From a virus, in IMG/VR virus record IMGVR_UViG_3300035670_007385, positions 1 to 24,954 of that record: DNA of 24,954 bases; one strand, 5' to 3'. Below are positions 1-6,546 of the stretch, one piece after another; the first letter of the stretch is position 1, and each line of letters opens with the position of its first letter. Under the pieces are notes generated by a model. That model saw nothing but the letters and a program-made list of their open reading frames with translations, had not been told where the DNA came from and did not search any database. The position numbers and the translations under genes are program-made.

Positions 1-48
1 GGCACCGGGACCGCGCGGGCCTCGGTCAACTGGAAGGAAGTCCGGTGA
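1..48 (+). CDS. 3' end of an upstream late gene (partial)
   Basis: The first 16 codons are open in frame 1 and end at TGA 46-48, encoding the last 15 residues of a protein whose body lies left of the window. The tail is short and basic and cannot be assigned. In HK97-type phages the gene before the protease region is usually the portal protein, so a portal C-terminus is the best guess from position only. The stop overlaps the GTG of the next small ORF (GTGA), the same coupling seen at most junctions in this window. Confidence 0.5.
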   Translation, partial: GTGTARASVNWKEVR

Positions 49-167
49 TCCTGCTCCTGTTCACGCCCTATCCCGGCAAGGCGGGCGGCATCGCCGGCCC
101 CGTGAGCCCAACCCGACGCCGTCGGCGCGATACCGACGACGACCTGCTCCTGGCGGTGCTGCTGTGA
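45..167 (+). CDS. Small 40-aa protein of unknown function
   Basis: A GTG at 45 overlaps the upstream stop. A purine-rich GGAAGGAAG lies just before it and can serve as ribosome binding site. The 40-residue product has a hydrophobic start (VILLLF), a glycine/proline middle, a five-Arg run followed by an acidic Asp stretch, and a leucine-rich end. I do not recognise a family. The coupled start and filled gap argue that it is translated, but it could also be a chance frame. Its place before the head protein and protease suggests a head-module accessory role at most. Confidence 0.45.
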   Translation: MILLLFTPYPGKAGGIAGPVSPTRRRRRDTDDDLLLAVLL

Positions 168-194
168 CAAGGAATATTCACAAGGAGATCGGCC

Positions 195-653
195 GTGACG
201 GCTAGCAGATCTGGGCGAGCCTACGTTTCGGCCGTCCCCACCCTCGACACCGCTGCCTACGCGGCCGGTGACGTGCTGACCAACGCCTGCGTCAGCTTCG
301 ACGAGATCGTTCGGACGGACCAGCTCTCGGCCGTCATCCACCGGATGGTCGTCCACGACGCCGCCGGTCAGAACGCGCCGATGGAGCTGTGGCTCTTCGG
401 GACCAACGTGTCGGCCTCGAACGGCTCGAACCAGATCTTCTCGATGACGTCCAACGTCGCCGCGAACACGCTCGGCGTCATCGGCACGGGCCCGTGGGTC
501 TCGATGGGCTCGAACTCGGTCGCCATCGCGTCGAACATCGAGCTCCCGATCCTGCTCCCGACCACGACGCTCTACGCGCTCCCGGTCACCCGCGGCGCCC
601 CGACCTACGCCGTGAACTCGCTCAAGATCACGCTCGACGTCACGAGGGACTGA
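195..653 (+). CDS. Small virion protein, possible head decoration or stabilisation protein
   Basis: A 152-residue protein with GTG start at 195 and a good AAGGAG Shine-Dalgarno about 8 nt upstream. It is rich in Ser, Thr, Asn, Val and Ala, with alternating hydrophobic stretches typical of an all-beta fold and no membrane segment. The pattern is an N-terminal Ala/Gly segment (AAYAAGDVL), a central W-L-F strand, and a C-terminal segment ending in VTRGAPTYAVNSLKI. This resembles a widespread family of phage structural proteins of unknown exact role found beside capsid genes. It stands three bases before the protease gene, so co-expression with the head genes is clear. Decoration or stabilisation of the capsid is inference; the family resemblance is from memory of the pattern. 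Confidence 0.55.
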   Translation: MTASRSGRAYVSAVPTLDTAAYAAGDVLTNACVSFDEIVRTDQLSAVIHRMVVHDAAGQNAPMELWLFGTNVSASNGSNQIFSMTSNVAANTLGVIGTGPWVSMGSNSVAIASNIELPILLPTTTLYALPVTRGAPTYAVNSLKITLDVTRD

Positions 654-656
654 GCC

Positions 657-1316
657 GTGGACGCCCTCAAGGCCGAACAGCTCGCCACCTCGAAGTGGCG
701 AGTGCTCGCTATCCCGTTCGGCGGCCCGCTCGCGGGCGGCCGGGACCTCGACGGCGAGTTCTTCAGCCCGCGCACCGACGTCAAGGCGTCGTGGTTCAAG
801 GAGCGCCCCGTCCTGTTCCACCACGGGCAGGACGAGGAGCTCGGCGACGCCGAGCTCGGCATCGAGGGTGAACTGACCAAGCAGGATGACGGCTGGTGGG
901 CGCAGGTGTGGCTCAACCGCAGCCATCGCTACTGGTCGCAGGTCGATGCGCTCCTTCGCGCCGGCAAGATGTACGGCTCGTCGGGCGCGCTCGGCCACCT
1001 GGTCCGCAAGAGCCGCGACGGCGAGATCCTCGTCTGGCCGCACATCGAGCAGACGCTCACGCCGACCCCTGCCAATCCCTACGCCCGCGTCACCGCCGGG
1101 AAGGCGCTCGCGGGCTTCGACCTAGCCGGCATCGAGATGGACGCATCGCTCCGAGGCGTCCTCTCCGAACTGGACCGCTTGACGGGCGACCTTCGTCCTG
1201 ACCTTCCCGCACCCGGCGAGCCCTCGGGCGACCTTGGCGCGGGCGGCGATGACGCGGCGAGACGCCGACTCGCGGATGCCCTTCAGACGCTGGAGGCGCT
1301 GCTTCGCAAAGTCTGA
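657..1316 (+). CDS. HK97-type prohead maturation protease
   Basis: A 219-aa serine protease of the phage prohead (U35-like) group, which removes the scaffold-like N-terminus of the capsid protein during head maturation. The fold's landmarks are in order: FHHG with His55/56, then YGSSGAL with Ser108/109, then the HIEQTLTPTPANP segment with Glu131. In this family a His, a Ser and an acidic residue form the active site, and the 'TPTPANP' tail of the core is characteristic. The C-terminal third (after about residue 150) is Ala/Leu/Arg/Asp-rich and probably helical, as expected for a region lost after assembly. The GTG at 657 follows the upstream stop by three bases. The gene directly precedes the major capsid gene, the usual order. 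Confidence 0.85.
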   Translation: MDALKAEQLATSKWRVLAIPFGGPLAGGRDLDGEFFSPRTDVKASWFKERPVLFHHGQDEELGDAELGIEGELTKQDDGWWAQVWLNRSHRYWSQVDALLRAGKMYGSSGALGHLVRKSRDGEILVWPHIEQTLTPTPANPYARVTAGKALAGFDLAGIEMDASLRGVLSELDRLTGDLRPDLPAPGEPSGDLGAGGDDAARRRLADALQTLEALLRKV

Positions 1317-1368
1317 CCAATCCGGTGCTCACACGGGCGGTCCCTACCCGAAAGGAACCACCCGCGCC

Positions 1369-2652
1369 ATGAACGGAGACCTCGACCAGAAGGTCGAAGC
1401 CCTCACCAAGTCCATCATGGACCTGGCTTCGGAACTCAAGGACAAGAACGAACTGCCGCTCGACCGCGTGACCGCGATCGAGGCCGAGATCGCCGCCAAG
1501 TCGGCCGCGATGGACGACCTCATCGCCGAGAAGCGCGCCAAGGAAGTCGATGCGCGGCTCGCGCAGCTCGACGAGCGCCTCAAGGCGTACACGCGCGAGG
1601 CTGCCGAGTCCAAGACGGCCGCGATCCTCGCGGGCGTCGAGCACCGCACCAGCGGCGTCAAGTCGGTCGGCAAGTACTCCGAGACCAACTTCCTCTCCGC
1701 GCTCGTCGCGCGCCGCTACGGCGACACCGACGCGCAGGAGTTCGTGAAGGGCGTCCTCGGCACGTCGGCCGCGACCGGCCAGGCCATCGTCCCCGGGAAC
1801 TTCGTCGCGGACCTCGTGACGCAGCTCGGGCTCGTCAACATCTACCGCGGCCTGTTCGACGTCACCAACGGCGTCTCGGGCGCCGGGGTCAACGTCCCGT
1901 ACGAGGCGACCGCGGTCACCGCGGCGCTCGTGCAGGGCGCCTACGGCTCGAACAAGGACATCCGCGACTTCGGGTTCGCGTCCGCGACCGCCACGCTCTA
2001 CACGATCGCGCAGATCGCCGACATCGGCAATCAGCTCCTTCGCCAGAGCAACGGCGGGGCCGAGCGCGCCGCCCGTCGGCGCCTCGCGCAGTCCATCGGC
2101 ATGACCGAGGCTGCGTACGTCACGAACGGCTCCGGTTCGGGCGAGCCGCTCGGGTTCTTCCCGGCCATCATGGCCTACGGCGACGTCGCCGCGTTCAAGA
2201 CGGCCCTCTCGTCCGAGCCGCGGCTCGCCACGCTCGCCCGGGGCATCGCCGCCCTGGAGACGCGCGGCGTCATGCGCGACAACCTCGTCATGGTCACCGA
2301 CCCGACCACCTACTGGGAGATCGCGTCCGAGGGCCTCGGCTCCGCGTACGCCGGCGGCTGGGCCGTCGATCCCGCAGGTGGCGCGGCGGCCAACCCGCCC
2401 ATCACCTCGGCGTGGGGCGTCCCGCTCCGCTCCGACCCGAACTGGCCGTCCGCCGAGGCCGGCAAGCTGCTCATCATCGACCGGTCCGAAGTGGACATCT
2501 TCACCGGCCAGGAGTTCCGCATCGACGTTTCGAGCGAGGCGGGCAGCCGCTTCGACCAGAACGTCACGGGCTTCCGCGCCGAGGAGGAGTTCGCCTTCAA
2601 CGCCGAGCCCGCCGTTCGCACGGGCCGCGTCCAGAAGGTGACCGGCCTCTAG
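1369..2652 (+). CDS. Major capsid protein, HK97 fold
   Basis: A 427-aa coat protein building the icosahedral head. Residues 1 to about 85 are a charged heptad-like coiled coil (many Glu, Lys, Ala, Leu), corresponding to the scaffolding delta domain that the neighbouring protease cleaves. The remainder has the HK97 coat pattern: QAIVPGNF near residue 135, VPYE, a central helix with LLRQSNGG, a GSGSGEPLGFF turn, then ALETRGVMRDNLVMV and a C-terminal strand region ending at FNAEPAVRTGRV. I chose ATG 1369 because AAAGGAAC stands just upstream and the coiled coil starts there. The frame is open back to 1234, but that part overlaps the protease gene. Cleavage is expected in the region after the coiled coil; the exact site is not visible. 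Confidence 0.93.
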   Translation: MNGDLDQKVEALTKSIMDLASELKDKNELPLDRVTAIEAEIAAKSAAMDDLIAEKRAKEVDARLAQLDERLKAYTREAAESKTAAILAGVEHRTSGVKSVGKYSETNFLSALVARRYGDTDAQEFVKGVLGTSAATGQAIVPGNFVADLVTQLGLVNIYRGLFDVTNGVSGAGVNVPYEATAVTAALVQGAYGSNKDIRDFGFASATATLYTIAQIADIGNQLLRQSNGGAERAARRRLAQSIGMTEAAYVTNGSGSGEPLGFFPAIMAYGDVAAFKTALSSEPRLATLARGIAALETRGVMRDNLVMVTDPTTYWEIASEGLGSAYAGGWAVDPAGGAAANPPITSAWGVPLRSDPNWPSAEAGKLLIIDRSEVDIFTGQEFRIDVSSEAGSRFDQNVTGFRAEEEFAFNAEPAVRTGRVQKVTGL

Positions 2653-2708
2653 TCCCTCTCATCCGGCGGCCAAGCCCCGCAGCGTACCGGGCTACTGCCG
2701 TCGGCGCC

Positions 2709-2729
2709 TGACCCCACGTCACGGGGTCA
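2709..2729 (+). terminator. Hairpin after the capsid gene, possible attenuator
   Basis: A perfect 7-bp inverted repeat, TGACCCC / GGGGTCA, with a 7-nt loop lies 56 nt after the capsid stop. No run of T follows (CTTCC only), so full termination is doubtful. It could attenuate transcription so that capsid mRNA exceeds that of the downstream cassette, or protect the 3' end of capsid mRNA. Confidence 0.4.
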
Positions 2730-2735
2730 CTTCCA

Positions 2736-2799
2736 TGCCCATCGGGACGGCAGACGTCCGGGTTCGCCCGGAGTGTGAGCCGGCTGCCGTCCCGGGGCA
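2736..2799 (+). other. Long bulged stem-loop in the non-coding spacer
   Basis: Arms 2743-2753 (CGGGACGGCAG) and 2784-2794 (CTGCCGTCCCG) are perfectly complementary over 11 bp. The stem extends outward by five more pairs (2736-2740 with 2795-2799) after a 2-nt bulge at 2741-2742. Inside the loop is a second perfect hairpin, TCCGGG-TTCG-CCCGGA (2757-2772). The whole 175-nt spacer between capsid stop and the next likely start is otherwise without a gene. Such a nested structure is unlikely to arise by chance and suggests a functional RNA, for example a transcript stabiliser, an attenuator or a processing site. It is not a tRNA: no D or anticodon arms can be drawn. Confidence 0.6.
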
Positions 2800-2827
2800 C
2801 CCACCTTCTGCGGAGGGCTCACAACCC

Positions 2828-3553
2828 GTGGAACCGTTCACGCTCATCGAACGTCGCACGCCGTCGGGGCTCAAGTTCCCGGCGACCGAGCGGCACGGCA
2901 CCAACGACGGCGCCGTGATGTCGGCCATCCTGGGCGACGACGAGTACCGGCTGGCGTCGCTCTACCCGATCACCGGCTGGGTCCTCGACGTCGGCGCCCA
3001 CGTCGGCACGGTGGCGCTCGCCATCGCGCTCGACAACCCGGACGCCCGCGTCGTCGCGGTCGAGCCGCTGCCCGCCAACGTCGCGTCCATCGAGAAGAAC
3101 ATCGAGCTCGCCGAACTGGGCGACCGGGTGCTCGTGGAGGCCGCGGCGGCCACCGACACGCGCCACAAGACCATCGACGTCACCTTCAACTACGACTCGG
3201 TGACGGGCGTTGACCAGCGCTACCTCGACCAGTGCCGCTACGTCGGCAACATCTTCCGGCAGGTGCCGGACGGGCCGACCGTGATGTCGGCCTCGGTCAC
3301 GGTCCCGGGCATCTCGCTCCAGCGGCTGCTCACCAAGTACAAGATCGACCGGGTGACGCTGCTCAAGATCGACTGCGAGGGCTGCGAGTGGCAGTTCCTC
3401 CGCAGCAAGGCGATCACGCGGGTGGACCGCATCGTGGGCGAGTACCACGACTCGATGACGTTCGAGGATCTGCGGACCATCCTGGAGCCGACCCACGTCC
3501 TGACCCAATGGACGGAAGGGCCGGTCGGCCTGTTCGGGGCGGTGCTCCGATGA
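2828..3553 (+). CDS. FkbM-family methyltransferase (first of two)
   Basis: A 241-aa SAM-dependent methyltransferase of the FkbM type, a family that commonly O-methylates sugars or small metabolites. Visible motifs: the SAM-binding loop LDVGAHVGTVALA near residues 52-64, the acidic end of beta-2 in VEPLPANV near 77-84, and the family-typical LLKIDCEGCEW near 178-188 followed by GEYHDS. GTG 2828 is preferred because GGAGG lies 11 nt upstream. The frame is open to an ATG at 2735, but that would turn the structured spacer into a Pro/Gly-rich leader. It overlaps the next gene by ATGA. Context with glycosyltransferases suggests methylation of a glycan attached to a virion protein; the acceptor is unknown. 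Confidence 0.85.
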   Translation: MEPFTLIERRTPSGLKFPATERHGTNDGAVMSAILGDDEYRLASLYPITGWVLDVGAHVGTVALAIALDNPDARVVAVEPLPANVASIEKNIELAELGDRVLVEAAAATDTRHKTIDVTFNYDSVTGVDQRYLDQCRYVGNIFRQVPDGPTVMSASVTVPGISLQRLLTKYKIDRVTLLKIDCEGCEWQFLRSKAITRVDRIVGEYHDSMTFEDLRTILEPTHVLTQWTEGPVGLFGAVLR

Positions 3554-4239
3554 AGACCGAAGTCCTCCGGTCGCCGCGCGGCAAGCGCGCCGTCCTCTCG
3601 GCCCGCGACCAGACGACCGACCTCTCGGTCCTCGGCTGCTTCTTCGCGGGCGTGGCGGGCTCCCCCATCGACGACGAGTACGGGCTCGCGGACCTGTACC
3701 TCCGCGGCCGGTTCGTGGACGTCGGCGCCCACATCGGCGGCGTGACGGTGGCCGTCCTGCTCGACAACCCGCAGGCGACGGCCATCCTGGTCGAGCCCGT
3801 GCCCGAGAACCTCAAGGTCATCACGGCGAACCTCGCCAGCAACGGCCTCGCCGGTCGCTGCCAGGTCATCGCCGGCGCCGTCGGGACCGACAGCGTGTAC
3901 TACGGCTTCGAGGGCTCCGAGCACCTCATGTCGAACCGCTACATCGCCAACATCACGGGCGTGGTGCATGGCAAGCGGCCCCTGTCGGAGCACATCGCGG
4001 TCCGGCGGGTCGAGCTCGACGAGCTGCTGCCGTGCGACGTGATGAAGCTCGACTGCGAGGGCGGCGAGTACGCCCTCTTCGCGGACCCGCGCATCACGAC
4101 GGTGCCGTACATCTTCGGGGAGTTCCACGGCGACCCTGACGCCGGGGCCGAGGCCGTCATCGCGGCGCTCGGCGCCACGCACGACGTCGAGATCGTCAAG
4201 GGCGAGGACCAGGGCAACTTCCGGGCGGTGGCGAAATGA
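3550..4239 (+). CDS. FkbM-family methyltransferase (second of two)
   Basis: A 229-aa paralogue of the preceding methyltransferase. It has FVDVGAHIGGVTVA near residues 54-67, LVEPVPENLKVI near 78-89, VMKLDCEGGEY near 163-173, and GEFHGD close to the C-terminus. Shared wording around motif I (DVGAH-G-V, LDNP-A, VEP-P-N) indicates a tandem duplication followed by divergence. The substrate-facing middle differs strongly, so the two probably methylate different positions or sugars. Start ATG 3550 overlaps the upstream TGA, and its own stop overlaps the next ATG, so translation is coupled on both sides. The acceptor is unknown. Confidence 0.85.
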   Translation: MKTEVLRSPRGKRAVLSARDQTTDLSVLGCFFAGVAGSPIDDEYGLADLYLRGRFVDVGAHIGGVTVAVLLDNPQATAILVEPVPENLKVITANLASNGLAGRCQVIAGAVGTDSVYYGFEGSEHLMSNRYIANITGVVHGKRPLSEHIAVRRVELDELLPCDVMKLDCEGGEYALFADPRITTVPYIFGEFHGDPDAGAEAVIAALGATHDVEIVKGEDQGNFRAVAK

Positions 4240-5339
4240 CCACGGCGCTCGGCTACGGCATCCCGAACGTCCTGCTCCTGACGAGCCACAGCATCGCCGA
4301 GCACGACGACCTCGACATGTTCACGCGGATGGGCGTCCCGACGTTCTCCATCGGCGCGTACACCAACCCGCAGCGACCGGGCGACGACAAGCGGCCCGCT
4401 TTGTCAAACGCACCGTACTTTGCGGAGTTCGAGGCGCTTTGTCACGAACAACGGACAAAGCACGGCGACGAGCCCACCGACTTCGTCATCGACTGGGCCA
4501 AGGGCGACCTGCATCCCGATATCGTCGAGTGGGCCGACGTCATCATCGTCCACCACTTCCCCGAGGCGTGGATCGGCGGCAACTGGCCGAACATCGCGGA
4601 CAAGCGCGTCGTCTGGCGCACCTGCGGCCAGTCCGACCCGCGCCTTGAGCGGTCGATGTACCGCTACCGCCGCGAAGGACTGGAGATCGTCCGGTACTCG
4701 CCGCGCGAGCGCACCGTGTTCAGCCGCACTGACGCCTTCGCGGGCGAGGACGCGATGATCCGGTTCGGCAAGGACCCGACCGAGTGGGCGGGCTGGCGGG
4801 GCGACGTCGAGGTCGTCGGCAACATCACGCAGCACATGGCGCAGCGCGGCGACGCCTGCGGCTTCTGGTACTGGGCCGAGGCGACCAAGAACCTGCCGGT
4901 GCGGCCGGCGGGCCCGGGCTCCGACGCCATCGGCGGCATCGGGATACTCGGGTTCGAGGCGATGCGGGAGTACCTCCGCAGCATCCGCACCTACCTGTAC
5001 ACCGGCACCCGGCCAGCCTCGTACACCCTCGGGCTCATCGAGGCGATGATGACGGGCGTGCCGGTCGTGTCCATCGGGCGCGGCGCGTTCGGCTGCGACG
5101 GGCTCCTCGAGCCGTTCGGCATCAACCACGACGACCCGGCGGTGGCCCGGGCCGACCTCGACTTCCTGCTCCGCGACGAGCAGGCGGCGCTCGACATGTC
5201 GGTCGCCACGCGGGAGCGGGCCATCGAGCTCTTCGCGCTCGACCGGGTCATGCGCGACTGGCGCGAGTTCCTCGGCATCCCCGAGCCCTTCGAGGGCTGG
5301 ATGGACACGACGCCCTACTTCGAGGAGGGCGCGGCGTGA
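4236..5339 (+). CDS. Glycosyltransferase, GT-B fold (first of three)
   Basis: A 367-aa predicted sugar transferase. The N-terminus starts with a short Rossmann strand (NVLLLTSHS) and a helix. Residues 98-106 include DVIIVHHFP and 124-132 VVWRTCGQS, as in the acceptor domain of GT-B enzymes. The C-terminal nucleotide-sugar domain shows RTYLYTGTRP followed by GLIEAMMTGVPVVSIG near 265-280, the place where GT4-type enzymes carry the E-x-M-x-G-P signature. It uses an activated sugar and an unknown acceptor. It starts in an ATGA overlap with the methyltransferase and ends in a GTGA overlap with a zinc-ribbon ORF. An AT-richer patch with repeats lies in codons 54-76. Confidence 0.75.
   Translation: MTTALGYGIPNVLLLTSHSIAEHDDLDMFTRMGVPTFSIGAYTNPQRPGDDKRPALSNAPYFAEFEALCHEQRTKHGDEPTDFVIDWAKGDLHPDIVEWADVIIVHHFPEAWIGGNWPNIADKRVVWRTCGQSDPRLERSMYRYRREGLEIVRYSPRERTVFSRTDAFAGEDAMIRFGKDPTEWAGWRGDVEVVGNITQHMAQRGDACGFWYWAEATKNLPVRPAGPGSDAIGGIGILGFEAMREYLRSIRTYLYTGTRPASYTLGLIEAMMTGVPVVSIGRGAFGCDGLLEPFGINHDDPAVARADLDFLLRDEQAALDMSVATRERAIELFALDRVMRDWREFLGIPEPFEGWMDTTPYFEEGAA
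4397..4461 (+). repeat. CGCTTTGTCA direct repeats and inverted copy inside a gene
   Basis: CGCTTTGTCA occurs at 4397-4406 and 4435-4444, 38 bp apart. The second copy forms an 8-bp inverted repeat with GACAAAGC at 4454-4461 (10-nt loop). The patch uses TTG, TCA and CTT codons that are rare nearby. It may be a protein-binding or RNA hairpin site, or simply coincidence in a locally AT-rich stretch. Confidence 0.4.
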
Positions 5340-5500
5340 GCGAGCATCGGGTCGGCCCCGTGGCCGTCGTCATCCGCCGCTGCTCCGAGTGTCACGGCCT
5401 CCTGTGGCGCGAGCCACTCTGGACGTGGACACATAGCCGGTGCGAGGAGACCCGAGCCGATCGGGTCCGCTCCACGGTCCATCCGGCGGCACGGGCATGA
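5336..5500 (+). CDS. 54-aa zinc-ribbon microprotein in the glycan cassette
   Basis: GTG 5336 overlaps the previous stop (GTGA), and TGA 5498-5500 overlaps the ATG of the next gene (ATGA), so both ends are coupled. The product has C16-x2-C19 and a later H33/C36 pair, consistent with one small zinc site, within an otherwise Arg-rich sequence. No family is recognised. It fills the gap between two glycosyltransferase genes exactly, which supports translation. Function may be binding to a cassette enzyme or to nucleic acid; neither is shown. Confidence 0.6.
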   Translation: MSEHRVGPVAVVIRRCSECHGLLWREPLWTWTHSRCEETRADRVRSTVHPAARA

Positions 5501-6546
5501 GAGTCCTCGCCGACTTCCACCATCACGACCTCTTCGAGTCGCTCCAGATCGTGTTCCGCGACCGCTTCGGTTGGGAGCTCGCCCGCCCGGTCGGGATGGA
5601 GTGGTACGAGCAGGAGTATTGGAACCTCGAACGGGTCTGGCACGGTGACGCCGTCGCCCGCCAGTACCTCGGGCTCGCTGGCGATGACCGCGACCTCGGC
5701 GACCGCTGGGAGCGCGACGACCGGAGCCACATCGGGCGCACGTTCACGATGCTCACCGTCGAGCAGGCGCGGGCGTGGCAGCCCGACATCGTCATCGCCT
5801 CGGTGGCGCACAACCAGGAAGGGCTCACGCGCTTCGGCCGCGAGGTCGGCGCCAAAGTCGTGTTCCACCAGGGCAACGTCCGTCTCGACCCGCACGAGGA
5901 CCGCTGGGAGCTCGCGGACGCGGCCATCCTGACGACCACGACCAAGTACCCGACGCCCATCCCGCACGTCACCGTGCGACAGGAGTTCAGCCTCGACGAC
6001 TTCCGGTACGAGCCGCCGCCGCGGGGCGAGCGCCTCGCGGCCTCGTCCTTCGTCCAATGCCTAGCCGAGACCGGCTGGGCGTACGAGATGCTGCTCAACG
6101 TCATCCGGGCCGCGCCCGAGGTCGATTGGCGGGTCTACGGGTCGTACGGGAGCATCCCGCCCGACCAGTACGCCGCTGGCAACCTCAACGTCTGCGCCGA
6201 CATCGGCGCGGCGATGCGGGCGTCCGACGTCGCGGTCCACGTCAAGCGGTGGGGCGACGGCTTCGGCCACGTCATTCACAACTGGTTCGCCGTCGGGCGT
6301 CCCGTCTGGGGCACGGCCGACTGGTACGCCGACTCGCTCGCGGCGCCCTTGTGGGTCGAGGGCGTCACGTCGTTCGACCTGGCGGCCCGGAACACTCACG
6401 AGAACGCGGCGCTCATGCGGCGCTTCCACGAGGACGAGGACTTCCACCTGCGGGCGTGCGAGAACGCCGCGGCGCGGTTCCGCGAGGTCGTGGACTTCGC
6501 CGCCGACGCCGAGCAGATCCGGCGCCTGCTGGAGTCGGTCGCATGA
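5497..6546 (+). CDS. Glycosyltransferase-like protein, GT-B type (second of three)
   Basis: A 349-aa protein with ATG 5497 in the ATGA overlap. The sequence opens MRVLADFHHHDL. A W-rich segment and QPDIVIASVAHN (residues about 94-105) resemble the acceptor half of GT-B enzymes, and AKVVFHQGN follows. The C-terminal half contains VDWRVYGSYG, then SDVAVHVKRWGDGFGHVIHNWFAVGRP at about 240-267. This is the donor-sugar domain position, although the usual Glu of the E-x7-E motif is not obvious. It may therefore be a divergent or altered-specificity transferase. It sits between two other transferases and is coupled to both sides, so a role in building the same glycan is likely. Confidence 0.65.
   Translation: MRVLADFHHHDLFESLQIVFRDRFGWELARPVGMEWYEQEYWNLERVWHGDAVARQYLGLAGDDRDLGDRWERDDRSHIGRTFTMLTVEQARAWQPDIVIASVAHNQEGLTRFGREVGAKVVFHQGNVRLDPHEDRWELADAAILTTTTKYPTPIPHVTVRQEFSLDDFRYEPPPRGERLAASSFVQCLAETGWAYEMLLNVIRAAPEVDWRVYGSYGSIPPDQYAAGNLNVCADIGAAMRASDVAVHVKRWGDGFGHVIHNWFAVGRPVWGTADWYADSLAAPLWVEGVTSFDLAARNTHENAALMRRFHEDEDFHLRACENAAARFREVVDFAADAEQIRRLLESVA

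Noticed and set aside
2743-2794. Possible tRNA or tRNA-like gene
   Set aside because: A long end stem and a TTCG hairpin are present, but no D arm, anticodon arm or CCA-type end can be drawn.
2735-2827. N-terminal extension of the first methyltransferase from ATG 2735
   Set aside because: No good ribosome binding site, Pro/Gly/Ala-rich with no domain, and it would run through the stem-loop. GTG 2828 has GGAGG upstream.
3238-4182. Long open frame on the minus strand across the second methyltransferase gene
   Set aside because: Composition is Arg/Val/Asp-rich without motifs, as expected from the antisense of GC-rich codons. The + strand has clear FkbM motifs.
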